From assembly GCA_035582835.1 (NCBI GenBank), contig JAYKAV010002932.1, positions 2,287,977-2,351,976 on the forward strand: a DNA stretch of 64,000 nucleotides, in the 5' to 3' direction. This document shows positions 26,652 to 37,213 of the stretch, piece after piece. The stretch's first letter is position 1. Every line of letters starts with the position of its first letter. Both the position numbers and the translations under genes were made by a program. A model generated the notes under the pieces. That model had not been told where the DNA came from. It saw only the letters and a list, made by a program, of their open reading frames with translations, and did no database searches. This DNA is from Phoebastria nigripes (Eukaryota; Chordata; Aves; Procellariiformes; Diomedeidae).

Positions 26652-26831
26652 AGGGAAAGCAAAAGCCGCGCANACAAGCAAAGCAAAACAAGGAATTCAT
26701 TCACTCCTTCCCATCGGCAGGCAGGTGCTCAGCCATCTCCAGGAAAGCAGGGCTCCATCATGCGTCGTGGTTACTTGGGAAGGCAAACGCCATCGCTCCG
26801 AACGCCCCCGCTTCCTTCTTCTTCCCCCAGC

Positions 26832-26837
26832 TTTATA
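26832..26837 (-). promoter_or_regulatory. TATA box of the LTR
   Basis: Reads GCATATAAAGC on the minus strand, inside the U3 part of the LTR. Position and sequence fit a retroviral core promoter. Activity cannot be judged from sequence. Confidence 0.65.
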
Positions 26838-27113
26838 TGCTGAGCGTGACCCCATATGGTGTGGAATATCCCTTTGGTCAGTTGGGGTCAGCTGTCCCGA
26901 CTGTGTCCCCTCCCAACTTCTTGTGCACCCCCAGCCTCCTCGCTGGTGGGGTGGGGTGAGGAGCAGCAAAGGCCTTGACTCTGTGTAAGCACTGCTCAGC
27001 AGTGACGAAAACGTGCCTGTATTATCAACNCTGTTTTCAGCACAAATCCAAAACATAGCTCCATAGTAGCTACTGTGGGAAAAATTAACTCTATCCCAGC
27101 CAAAACTAGCACA

Positions 27114-27118
27114 AGAAG
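27114..27118. repeat. Right target-site duplication of LTR
   Basis: AGAAG, identical to 26513-26517. Confidence 0.85.
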
Positions 27119-27470
27119 GGAGCCAGGAGCTGAGTCCATGCAGTCCATGCCCTCCCCCATGGGGCACAGCCCCACTGGATCTAAACACGGAGAGCAGAGC
27201 CAGGTACTGGAAACGGGGTCTGTCCATTGACAGCCCCAAGTGAGGTGGTGAACCAGGCCCAGGATCCATCTGGGGAGTCCAGTCAGGAGTAGCAGTTGAT
27301 TGGGACACAGAGAGGACAGAGACAAGGTGACAATGTGGGTCTGAAGTCCACACAGGGGATAGGGCTAAAAGACAGACTGTGGAGAGAAGGTGCAATGTAG
27401 GTCTGGGGGGTTGACCCNGGAGACAGGCTGCCTACAACCCATGTGTGAGGTCCATCCAGGGCTGGAGATG
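27119..27470. repeat. GC-rich degenerate tandem-like block
   Basis: Distinctly GC-rich compared with its AT-rich surroundings. It contains spaced, related motifs: GTCCA followed by CAG-type sequence starts at 27222, 27277, 27346 and 27450, and CAATGTRGGTC occurs at 27331 and 27393. Spacings are roughly 55-70 bp or a multiple, which suggests a decayed minisatellite with a unit near 55-65 bp. It could instead be an unrecognised repeat with internal similarity. The minus strand is open through much of it, but without recognisable protein features. Confidence 0.45.
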
Positions 27471-28352
27471 GGTAACCCCACGGTATAGTTTAGGCCAGGG
27501 GCCAGAGCCTGAGAAATACTGTTTTTTTTCCATTGTGATAAGAAACCCTGTTCTGTCAAATACTCATTAGAATGATCACATTGCAAAAAACCAGCAATAA
27601 TAAGGTGATGCTCAAGACTTATGATTAAATTTAATGGTAAAAAAGTGCAGCTATAAATGCTCAGTAAACGGTTTCAATCTATCTCTTTTAAGGCTAATCA
27701 NTGCAGTGAGATTATCTACATCGAGTATGCTAGAATAAATATCAGATATAGTTCGTCGTATTCCAGTTGCGTTTCTTTTTTTCTCCTTTCCTCTTTTTTT
27801 AACCTGATGTTCTAAGGATTTCCTTTTAGTGCCTACGAACATCTCCTTTTGACAGACAGTGCAAATTAAAAGATATGGCTAGGCAAAGGAAACTGGAACC
27901 CAAATATGCCCCCTGGGTTTTCATTTACAGTTAGAAGCTACAGACACAATTACTGCTGACAGAAATTCAGAAGCCAGTGGCAGAGTGCATGTGGCAGTAG
28001 ACTCATGCCAGGCAGTAATTGGGAAGATTATTTTTAATCAGAGCATATCCTACAGCCCAAACATTAGAAATCTCTTGTAAGGCTGACAGGAAATTAAACT
28101 GAGACCAAACAAAAAAGCCTCAAAATAGAAGTAATATGGTTAGAAATCTAATGATGGCAAAGCTCACTGCTTGTTGTATTTGGCTGTTATCTAAAGGGAG
28201 TGACTTTTAACTTGCAGCAACAGATATCATTGTTTAATTGCATTTTTAGAACAGAATTTAAAAATACCAGATTAGATCAATTTACATGTAGGCTTTTGAT
28301 AAAGGTGTGAAGCAGTAGATGTTAAGTCAGGCTTAGTAATTGTGTATATGTA

Positions 28353-28418
28353 TTAGTAGCAATTTTTATTATTGCTTTGGGTTTTTTGTTTGGTTTTTTG
28401 TTGTTTTTTTTTTGTTTG

Positions 28419-28466
<48 letters not shown>

Positions 28467-28715
28467 TAATTTATTTAATATAATGCTTAAGGGAGCTACT
28501 TCTATGGAAAAATAATATAATGTCTGGGATACTCTTGAAATGCCCAGGTATGGTAACCATTTATGAAGCCCGAATGGCCTGGGGCTATCTTTTTCAGTGA
28601 CCCTGCAGAATGACCTCTGCTTGTTTAGGCTGCCTGAGCTGACTGCCCTGAGGGAGAAGAGACCAGGGTACTCTTGGTACTTGTCTACGCACCTGAAATT
28701 TTCACCTGAAAACAC
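28353..28715 (-). other. Possible retroposed transcript with A tail
   Basis: On the minus strand a GC-richer segment (28720 to about 28500) leads into AT-rich sequence with AATAAA-like signals (rc of 28465-28490) and then 44 uninterrupted As (28464 to 28421). That is the layout of a polyadenylated RNA copied back into the genome. One minus frame is open across the body and into the tail. No parent gene is recognised, no target-site duplication was established, and the A tract runs on into a degenerate A/C-rich zone. It could equally be a simple repeat next to unique DNA. CR1 does not normally make poly(A) retrocopies, so a real one would be unusual in a bird. Confidence 0.2.
28421..28464. repeat. 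Poly(T) run, 44 nt, with T/G-rich flank
   Basis: Uninterrupted T run preceded at 28376-28420 by T runs broken by G or GGG. Confidence 0.95.
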
Positions 28716-29626
28716 AACTTTTCCATTTTAAGTGAATCTTAAAACATCATCTTCTTTTTACGTCTTCTTTTACATACATGCTTCGTTATGTACATACTTC
28801 TAGTTGACTCTCAAGTTTTCCTTTTCTCAGAAAAGAAAGACCGGAGCAGTGCAGAATGTTGGTCTGACAAAGGGTGTTGCTGTTCTTGTATATGCCTGTC
28901 ACATACAAATGGTGTAATACCCGATGCAAGCAGAATGTTGCTAATTGTATATTTATTTCTGTGTGATAGGAATGCAAAACAAGAGCCTACTTCTTGTTTT
29001 GCTAAGATATATGGCAGTTGTGGAAAAGAAAATTTAGCATTAAAAAACGCATATTGTGTTTCTCTACAAGGCTGCTTTTAGCTGTGTGGACAGTCTTAAT
29101 GACATTTCATGTCAGTGGAAAGAATAATAAGGTATAACATCAAAGTCCATCATAGTCAACTAGGTTATCTTGAGGCTTGTAAATAGGATTTTATCAGAAT
29201 GTAGGGTTTTTTTCCACAAAATTATTAGCATTTTTCAGCTGTATTTCTTTCTACTGAAAATTGCTTCATATAATCATATGAATATGGCTGAAAAATCTTG
29301 CTTGTTGTTTGGATATTACCTGAGTAGCTAAATTATTTGTTACAGATAAAGTATACTTCGTAATGTATGCAGTTTCTGCAAAGTGGTCTACACGAGACCT
29401 GGAAATACAGTAATGTACTGTGTCATAGCTAGTGGAACTTCATCATTGTGCGCCTGGTTTGCAAGAGCCTCCGGGTGCACTGCACAAGGAGCTTTCCTTA
29501 ACTGGCTTTTATTATGTAGGGCGGCTACACTGGTTCAGGCAAACTAGTATACGGACTGGTTGTGGAGAAATCTTTACAAACCTTTGTAAAGCTTGTAAAT
29601 GTGCCACTCTTCCTTTTGTCCAACAG

Positions 29627-29700
29627 TATGGTAAGAAAGTACCTTCAGTGGTGGTACAGAGTACAGGGCTGTGGGTGGAGTTCCACTCTTGTTTTGGCAG
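29627..29700 (+). other. Possible 74-nt exon (weak)
   Basis: The acceptor CTCTTCCTTTTGTCCAACAG precedes 74 nt ending TTTTGGCAG|GTGCTT. Two frames are open and the local GC content is higher than the flanks. The donor lacks the usual purine-rich +3 to +6 context (GTGCTT), and no protein family is recognised. Confidence 0.12.
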
Positions 29701-30758
29701 GTGCTTTTAGACCATTTGTTTTGAGGAAATCCTCTCTTTGCTTGTCATATTCAGATTGCTAAATATTTTAAAGAATGTCTGCAGTCAGTAGAGCACAAAA
29801 CTTTAATATTTCTATGTGGAGGAAATTAGAGAGGAATTATATACTGCTGTAAAATTAGGCAAAATGAATAATTACTCTTTGGTTAAATATTATAGCCAAG
29901 TTTTAGAGGTAACTACTTTTACAGTTTCTCATGCATTTGCTGTGATTTAATACAGCAGTACTTTGTAAATTACATACAACAGTATATTCTTAATTTTTCC
30001 TGGAGTTGCATACATTCTTAAAATTCTGTATGTCTTATTTCTGTGTGTATTCTGAGTTTCCTCAGTCGCTACAGTGTGCAAGTGCAGGATAAATAAGGAA
30101 TACTAGCAGTAGCAGTTGGGAGTATAATGTTTCTAAAATTAATGATAGGTAACGTTATGCTAAACAGGAAGTCTGCTAGGATTGAGTGGTCAGATAGAAG
30201 TCTTTCAGAAAAGGAAAATTAATGTACTATAACCTCAGTGAGGTAGCATTTTAATCAGTATGAAGTCTAAAAAATGAGAGTTTGCATTTGAAAAATCACA
30301 GTGATTTCAAATTGTGAAACACAAGTACCCCTGATGCAGCCTTCTTACGTGAGCTGCCTTTTCTATAGTATTTTTACGTGTATATGGTTCATTTTATTTC
30401 ATAAACACAAAGAAACTTGTGTCTTCAGCTCAGAAATTGATTAACGTGGGTTTTTTGGCGGTAAGACAGTTGCAATTACTGCAAGAAGCTTCCGTGTGAA
30501 GTTGGATCTTACTTTGATGGACACTCTCCTAATGATGGTCCCTGCTCTAAGGAGACCAAAATGCAAGTATGTTTTCTGTTGCTAATTGTCACTTTTTCAG
30601 ATTCTGAAGTTGTTGGGGTTTTTTTATCAGTATGTGCGATAGTTGCAATATTGCCTGACATGCTTATAGAACATGTACCTTTCTGGTACTGGTTCTTGTT
30701 GTTGTTATTTATCCTCAAGTGCATTAGAGATAGCCACTACTGATGTTTGATTTACTGA

Positions 30759-30782
30759 TTTTGTTTGTTTGTTTGTTTGTTT
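30759..30782. repeat. (TTTG)n microsatellite
   Basis: Five to six TTTG units in tandem. Confidence 0.9.
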
Positions 30783-31736
30783 ACAATGAAATCACATATA
30801 AGGAATAACACATTTTGTGAAAAAATATTCAATATATTTACTGTTTGGAATTTTATTGAAGTGGATAAAAAGTATATTAAATTTGCCTACAGAATGTTTT
30901 GGTAATACATAGANCTAGGTGTGTATTTTCTTTGAAGACTCAAAATATGTACAGTGTTTCTATTTTCAAGAGTATTTGTATCTGAGAGTATATACTACCA
31001 TTTGCACATGGAAATCAAAAATGCAGGTAGGGACAATCTGTTATGAAAAACATGGCTTAGCTTACTGTAACTTCTAAAATTCAGTGAATAATTCAGTAAA
31101 ATATTAGATGTCACCAGCTGCTCGTCAATAAGAAAAAGTGGCATGGAATAGAATGTTACCCTATTCTAATTCTCAGCTATGTGCATGTATAATGTATTTT
31201 GGATGGCCCCTTTTGTTTATGTGTTTTATGATCATTTTTCTTTTTCAAAATTGCTTGAAGTTTTCAATTGAAAAATACACAAAAAGTAAATCACAGTTGT
31301 GCGTTCCTATTGAAACAGAAACCTATACTGGGGAAAATTTTGAACTATGGCAGGGTAATTGCATGTCTGTTTTAGTAGGTAAGTTCATAATGCAAATGTA
31401 GGATTTAGGTTTCAAATAAATTGCAAACTGCCTGGAAATTTTTACGGTCCATTGCATGGTTAATAAATAATAAAATCTTTGTTGGTATTTGTGAATCAAT
31501 AAGCAGATTTTGCTGTTCTGCTTTGTACTACAAGAAAAATGCAATTATGACCCAATAATGTATGCAGTCTTTCTTGTGAAAGCCCAAATAATTATCAGTT
31601 TGTTTTTTTTTTTAACAAGTTTTTACAACACTTTGAATCTTAAAGCCTACCTTCAGCCTTCCATGGGTGCAGGGCACAAATGTGATCTCCTTTGAATCTC
31701 TCATTTACAGTAAAGAATGTATTTTTCTTTTCTTAG

Positions 31737-31799
31737 GAAACTACACAGAAGCCCCATGCAAGTGGTGCCTATTGTTTTCATGATCGGAGCCTTCTTTCA
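31737..31799 (+). other. Possible 63-nt exon (weak)
   Basis: The acceptor TGTATTTTTCTTTTCTTAG is pyrimidine-rich, and the donor is TTTCA|GTAAGTG with a perfect intronic GTAAGT. The segment is 63 nt, a multiple of three. Two frames are open; one encodes a hydrophobic stretch (VVPIVFMIGAFF) that could be a membrane segment. I do not recognise the protein. The exonic -1 base is A, not G, which weakens the donor slightly. Confidence 0.18.
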
Positions 31800-34700
31800 G
31801 TAAGTGCACTGATTTTTATTGTTGTTTGTTTATTTTATTTTCCTTGGAATTCGACTGAAATCTCTGTTGTGCTGTCATAATGAATAAAGAAATACTTTGG
31901 ACTTCACAACTTGCCATGTTGATGCTGGATCGCAAGACTAATAGACCATAAGTACAAGACCTGATACCTTTTAGTCTTCAGTGAACAACAACTTGCTAGT
32001 GACATGCTTAGAAAATAATCTTCCCTGTTCCTGGCCATAGGTTAAAGTGCTTTTCTCTTGTATTTCCCTTTTACATGTTAGGGTTATGTCACTATCATAT
32101 TTATTTTACCTTTGACTGATTGCCTCAGAAAGAAATGACTTTGTATATAGATTAGTCACAGACACTTTTTCCCCTTAGAACAGCTATGGGTAATTCATCA
32201 TGCTTTCCTTTTTAAATGCACCCATAATGTCAGAATAGGGAATATCATGAATTAAGCTCCAAAATCTATAGGACATGTGAAAAAGTATTTGTGCTGATTA
32301 ATTTTTCGCTTTTTTCCTTCCTGAGAGGAGGCTTTCACATCCAAACTGTTTGTTGCTCTTTCGTACTTGGAATTCATTTTTTCTTGTAAAGTTTTTCGTT
32401 TTAACACATACTTAGAAACAACATTGATTAAGCACTTTTTAATCAGGATATAACTTTCTATACTTGTAATAATAAATACAGAAGTATCAGAAAAAACTTA
32501 AGTGTATGATTCTTGGTAGGTATGTATGTGGTACTTCTCAAACAATTTTTAATTATCCTCTAACATTTTGTATTGGGTAATAAGCACGGCTTGTTCTGTA
32601 TTGGGCTGACTGAATATATTTATGTTTTGTATAGATTTATAATTATACTTTTCTTTGTTCTATGTGTAGTAAGTAAAGAAGTTGCACATGTATATTGAAA
32701 AAATAATAGGCTAGGTTCACTTTTTTGTTCAAATGTATTAATATTAGTAGTCGAGTTCTGCCCCAACACACAAAGTTTGATGTCATTGAAAAAATTAGAC
32801 GTATGGTCCTTGTTAGAAATAAGAAGAGTTTTATATTTATTCTCCTACACTGAACACAATCTTCCTCTTAATGTCTTTGAAAAAAGATTTCATTATTTCA
32901 AAAAGACTGCCTGGCTTACAGGATTTAAAAAAAAAAAGCCTGTTCATCTTGAGGACACATTTAAATCAATTCTGTAGCGCTCAGCATGCTTGTTGCTTTT
33001 AGCTTTTCCTCTGTCACAAACAGTATTTTCTATCACAGAATAACCTTACAGCTCTTAGCAGAATTTGATGCAATTGACAGCTTTAGTTAGAAAAATTCTG
33101 GTAAAAATTGCAAGAATGAGGTTGGGGTTTCTAACCCATGGGAGACAGTGGTCCCCGAGATAATTACTGGCATGTTTTTAGGAAGCTGACATTAATTTGA
33201 CTGTGAATATAGTGCTTCAGTATCTATAAATGTAGCTGAAGGAAAAGATACTCATCTTCCTTCAACAAGCTAAAGCAGAGATTTGGGATATATGACAAGA
33301 AAGAAGAAGAAAATACTCATTTGGAATTTGGGGAAGGTTTAATGCTGCCAAATCTCAACGTGCACAATTGGTTTTATTATTTTCCCTTGTGATCATAACC
33401 TAACCAGCACAATGAATATCAATCAACTTCTAGGGCTAAGAGGTCATTTTTTTACCAAGCTGAGACTGAAGTCCAGCATGTTGCCTGGTAACAGTCTATG
33501 TAGATGAGTTGGCTCTTAAGTACACCATATGGCTGGGCGTTATGCCCTATTCACCCGTGACATGGTGTACACATGTAGTACATTACTGATTATAAAATGG
33601 TTTGTCCCATTCCCTTATTTAGAAGAAGCATTTAAAAATAGCAATACCAGTCCACCACAGACGTGTTAAGGTTATGGAACTGTATGTAATGAAACAAATT
33701 TCTGTCACAAGTGTCAAAAACCCCATGTAATAATCACAATAAATTTTGTGTTCAGTATGCTTCAGTTGAATTTAAGTATAATTTCTAGCTGTGGTTGCTT
33801 TACAGTATTTTTCTATTTCATTTTGATAGATAAATATATTGAGGTAAGTATAGTTTTAACAGTTTAATTACAGAGAAATCTTGGATTTTAAAATTCAGTT
33901 TTGTAACGTAGTTGGTTGATTCTGCCAGATAGCCTATGGATTTATTTGGCATTTGACCTTCTATTAATTGTGCAATAATGTCTACAGTACTCAATCAAAG
34001 CTGCAGTGCATTGAGCAAACCAGTAAACAAAGCAATAAAAGACAGTTCCAGAAAAAAAACAGCTAAAAATAAACAGGACAGGCAAAGGAGATAGAATTGT
34101 CCCAAATATACAGTAGGAAATCAAGCACAATGAGTGACTGGCAAGAAGTTTGTAGCAGAAATGGACGTAAAACTTAGATCAGCAGAGTCCTCACTCATTC
34201 CCTTAACTGGAGCATTTTTCCCATTCCATTGTCACAAACTGGAATTCATTAAGGCGGGAATACTGCAGAGTGCAGTGTTAGGCAGTAGGACATGCCATGA
34301 TCTCCATGCTCTGGCTGTTGTATGCCGGTTAAAATTGAAAGTCGGGAAATGGGATTGATCTTGTGTGTCATGACAATGATCTGCACAAGTGCAATGGAAA
34401 ATCATTGACTGGTATCCCAGTTCAGAAGGCTGGACAGTTAGCAGTGGTTATGTTGCATTTCTCTGTGTCTAGCTTATTTGGAAAGATGAATTATTGTGCT
34501 TAGCTCTCCCCTACGCAACTCCCTTGCCTAAAGCTATAATTCTTTGGCAAAGAAGCCATTTCTTTTTGGCATTCCACCTAAGTTCTCTGAAAACAGTTCA
34601 GGAAAAAAGTAGAAGAAAGCTGTTATCTTTTCCATGTTTTGCAGAAAGCTTATACAATTGCTTTTTGAGAGAAAAGTTCTGTATACTTGCCCATTCTATT

Positions 34701-35982
34701 GTTTTTTCTTAATCTTCAGATTGTATATAGCTGTTACATAGCTTGATAAACATACTGTAGTTAAGTGGTCTTCTTGTTTTATTACTAACACATTTCCTTG
34801 GCTAGAAATTTCTAAGGTAATAGAGAAAGGATGAGACAGTGGTGCTGCTCCGTGTTAATCTGATACTTGCATCCTTTGGAAGATCTGCCATGACTATCCG
34901 CATTTTAAAACCTGGTAGATGTAAATGCATGTATGCAGATACGCTGTCCGTGTCAAAACAGTCTCATCTTCACTTCTCCTACAGCCTGTCAGTGACACAA
35001 AACTAGTTGCCGTGCTGTAAAGGCCTATAAAGCCATTGAAAGAAAGGCATTTAAAATAATTTTTCCTAATTTTAGAGCTGTGTTTTCCTTTGAATTGTAA
35101 ACATGTTGAAATAAGTAACAGAAAAATAGCTATTACTGCATTAAAAATATTTTATTATCAGGGATTATGGGTCCTTTTTTCCCCCTCATTAAACACATCT
35201 TTTAGAATTGTTAATACAATAAATCTGTTTTCCAAAACAACATAGCATGCCACAGAAGAGTCTGAGGAGTTCAGTATGATCTAGGGATTTCTACCTGAGA
35301 GGCATGAGCAAAATAATTGTGAAAGAGAGCTTTTATAAAAGATCGTAATTCTCTTAGAAATAAACCAGTATTATAACCGTTTTCTAATAAATGTGTAAGG
35401 AAAAAAGATTTTAATGATTATAGTCTTATTTATTCATCTCTCTGTATTCTAATGTAGCCTAAATGATAGTATTAGTCTAGAGAGTTGAGTATTTTTAAAA
35501 TTGCAGCACTTTGAATTACTGATATCTGTGAAGTATAATAGAAAAGGGTTGAAGAATGGTAGTTAGATAATGTAAATGAAGCAGTAAGTTCTGCTCCATT
35601 ACTTCATCTGAGCTAGGATGGGGAATTGTTTAGTTGTTAGTATCTGCTCCATTGTCATATTATTCATTGTTGTTTTGCGTATCTTCAAATATCTTCAACA
35701 GTTATTGTAGGACTTCATTAAGGACCAGAAGCAGCGAGGCGTTTACATGCTCCTTATGATAAGCAGGAGAATACTCTCATGGATGTTTTTTCTTCAGAAA
35801 AAGCTTAGCTAAAGTAGCTAAGCCTGACCTGTGTTTGAATTTTTCTAGTGCTGGTGCAAGGTAATTCAGTTTTAGGTGGTTGATTTGTAATATTACTTCT
35901 CCATTAGTTAGACACATGTTTAGTTAGATATGATCTTTAACTCTTTCCTGCATAGGGAACTCAATATCCTACCTTTGTTTAG

Positions 35983-36007
35983 TTGTTTGGTTTGGTTTGG
36001 TTTTGGC
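35983..36007. repeat. (TTTGG)n low-complexity run
   Basis: Tandem TTTGG-type units. A similar tract occurs at 45104-45124. Confidence 0.85.
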
Positions 36008-37045
36008 TTTTTTAAGTCTGCATGGTTTTAAGTCCAAGGTTTACCTTCTTTCATTTCCCGTAGAGGAAGAAAATGTTGTTTTCTTTTGTTGGGTGTCGTT
36101 AATTTGAAGTTTATATCAGTAAAATCTCTAATGATCTTAGACAAAAAGAGCAGTTATGTGGTAGCGGGTGTACATGAATCACTGTTAAACCACTGCTATA
36201 ATATATGTTTACCTAGATTGTAAAAGGGCAGGGGTTTATGTTTGTACAAGCTACAAATCAGAGTATCAGTCATCTACTTTTGATTTTACAGGTGGTTATG
36301 CTGCTCATTTCACTTAAATCATGATCTTCCTACATAAATAAAGGAAGACACTGTCCTTGGTTAGATTGTGCTTAATCACTGCTGCAGAGAATTATATATG
36401 CATTTATTTGAGCATCTAAAGAATTCAGAAGTTACTCTTTCAAAGCAGGTTCAAGAGCACAAGGCTTACTGAAATTGAATAGGACGTTTTGAAAACAAGA
36501 GACAGACTCCTAACACAAGTGGGGTTTTTTTGGAAATACTACCCTAGATTATTGTGAACTATAACTCCGAAAGGAAAGTTAGCTTTGTAATTCTGTCTTG
36601 GTTATATACAAATGTACATGTAAAGAAATACCTGACAATTCCTTCTTTTCTCCTTCCTCTCTTTTAAGAATGCAGTCAGTATTTCTTTCTGATGGATTCC
36701 TCTGTGAACTTTCTAAATCCTGCATCTTTCTAAGTGGTGTTTTGAGTCTACCAAGTAAAAGCTGTAGGGGTTGAATATGGATTAACCTTAGGATCTGAAT
36801 TTGCTGTACGTAGCAGCCTGTTTTCTGATACTACTGAGATACTTCCTTCATAAACATTATGTTGCAGACATTTTCTTATTCAGGCATTATGAACATTTTC
36901 ACATGCATGTAAACACTTAGCTTAGAATAATTCCATTGGCAATTGTATGCACTCTGGATATTCTCCAGATTACAGCATTAAGATGTTTTTGATCGAGTTC
37001 ATTTCCATAGCGTTGTGGCATTTAAGAGATATCAAGTCCTAAAAT

Positions 37046-37213
37046 TCCTGTGAGATTAGTATGTGTTATTATCTCTTTATTACAGAAGGAGAAACCAGAA
37101 AATTGAACAGCCTGACTGATGTGCCAGGAGGGGGAGTATAGCAGAGCTAGGATTTGAATTCATATTTCTCAAATCCCAAATCATTGCCTCCGTTACTGGA
37201 CCATCTTTCCTCC
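37046..37213 (-). mobile_element. MIR-type SINE (CORE-SINE), ancient
   Basis: The plus strand follows the reverse complement of a MIR through most of its length. It has GTTATTATC and TTATTACAGAAGGAGAAAC (MIR: TTTTACAGATGAGGAAAC), then GCAGAGCTAGGATTTGAATT (MIR: GCAGAGCCGGGATTCGAACC), then decayed sequence matching the tRNA-derived head up to about 37213. The B-box relic is at plus-strand 37151-37164. MIRs are old amniote or mammalian-type SINEs of tRNA origin, mobilised by L2 partners. They are rare and highly diverged in birds, as seen here. Ends are approximate. Confidence 0.72.

Larger units (their letters stand above)
26518..27113 (-). mobile_element. Solo LTR of an avian endogenous retrovirus
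   Basis: A 596-bp element bounded by TG...CA and a perfect 5-bp duplication (AGAAG). I recognise the family as one widespread in bird genomes. Transcriptional landmarks fix the orientation as minus: a TATA box (TATAAA, plus-strand 26832-26837), then an ATTAAA polyadenylation signal (plus-strand 26646-26651). Neither side shows gag, pol, env, a primer-binding site or a polypurine tract, so this is a solo LTR left by recombination between two LTRs. A 5-bp duplication is typical of ERVL-like elements, whereas ERVK-like elements usually make 6 bp; class assignment is inference. The long frame on its minus strand (27395 to 26697) is an artefact of GC-rich sequence. It is better preserved than the related LTR at 38925. 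Confidence 0.9.
27471..37045. other. Non-coding stretch, no gene confirmed
   Basis: Mostly unique AT-rich sequence. Contents reported separately are a possible conserved non-coding block (27850-28310), a T/G-rich then poly(T) tract with a possible minus-strand retrocopy (28353-28715), a GC-richer patch at about 29430-29700 with a candidate exon, and the candidate exon 31737-31799. A TTTG microsatellite lies at 30759-30782 and a TTTGG run at 35983-36007. No gene family was recognised. Confidence 0.55.

Noticed and set aside
26697..27395. 232-codon minus-strand ORF as a gene
   Set aside because: It starts in the GC-rich tandem-like block and runs into the LTR. It has no recognisable domain and is explained by base composition.
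35803..35823. Perfect 9-3-9 hairpin (GCTTAGCTA / TAGCTAAGC) as a functional element
   Set aside because: At this base composition one or two perfect 9-bp stems with loops of up to three bases are expected by chance in 64 kb. There is no supporting context.
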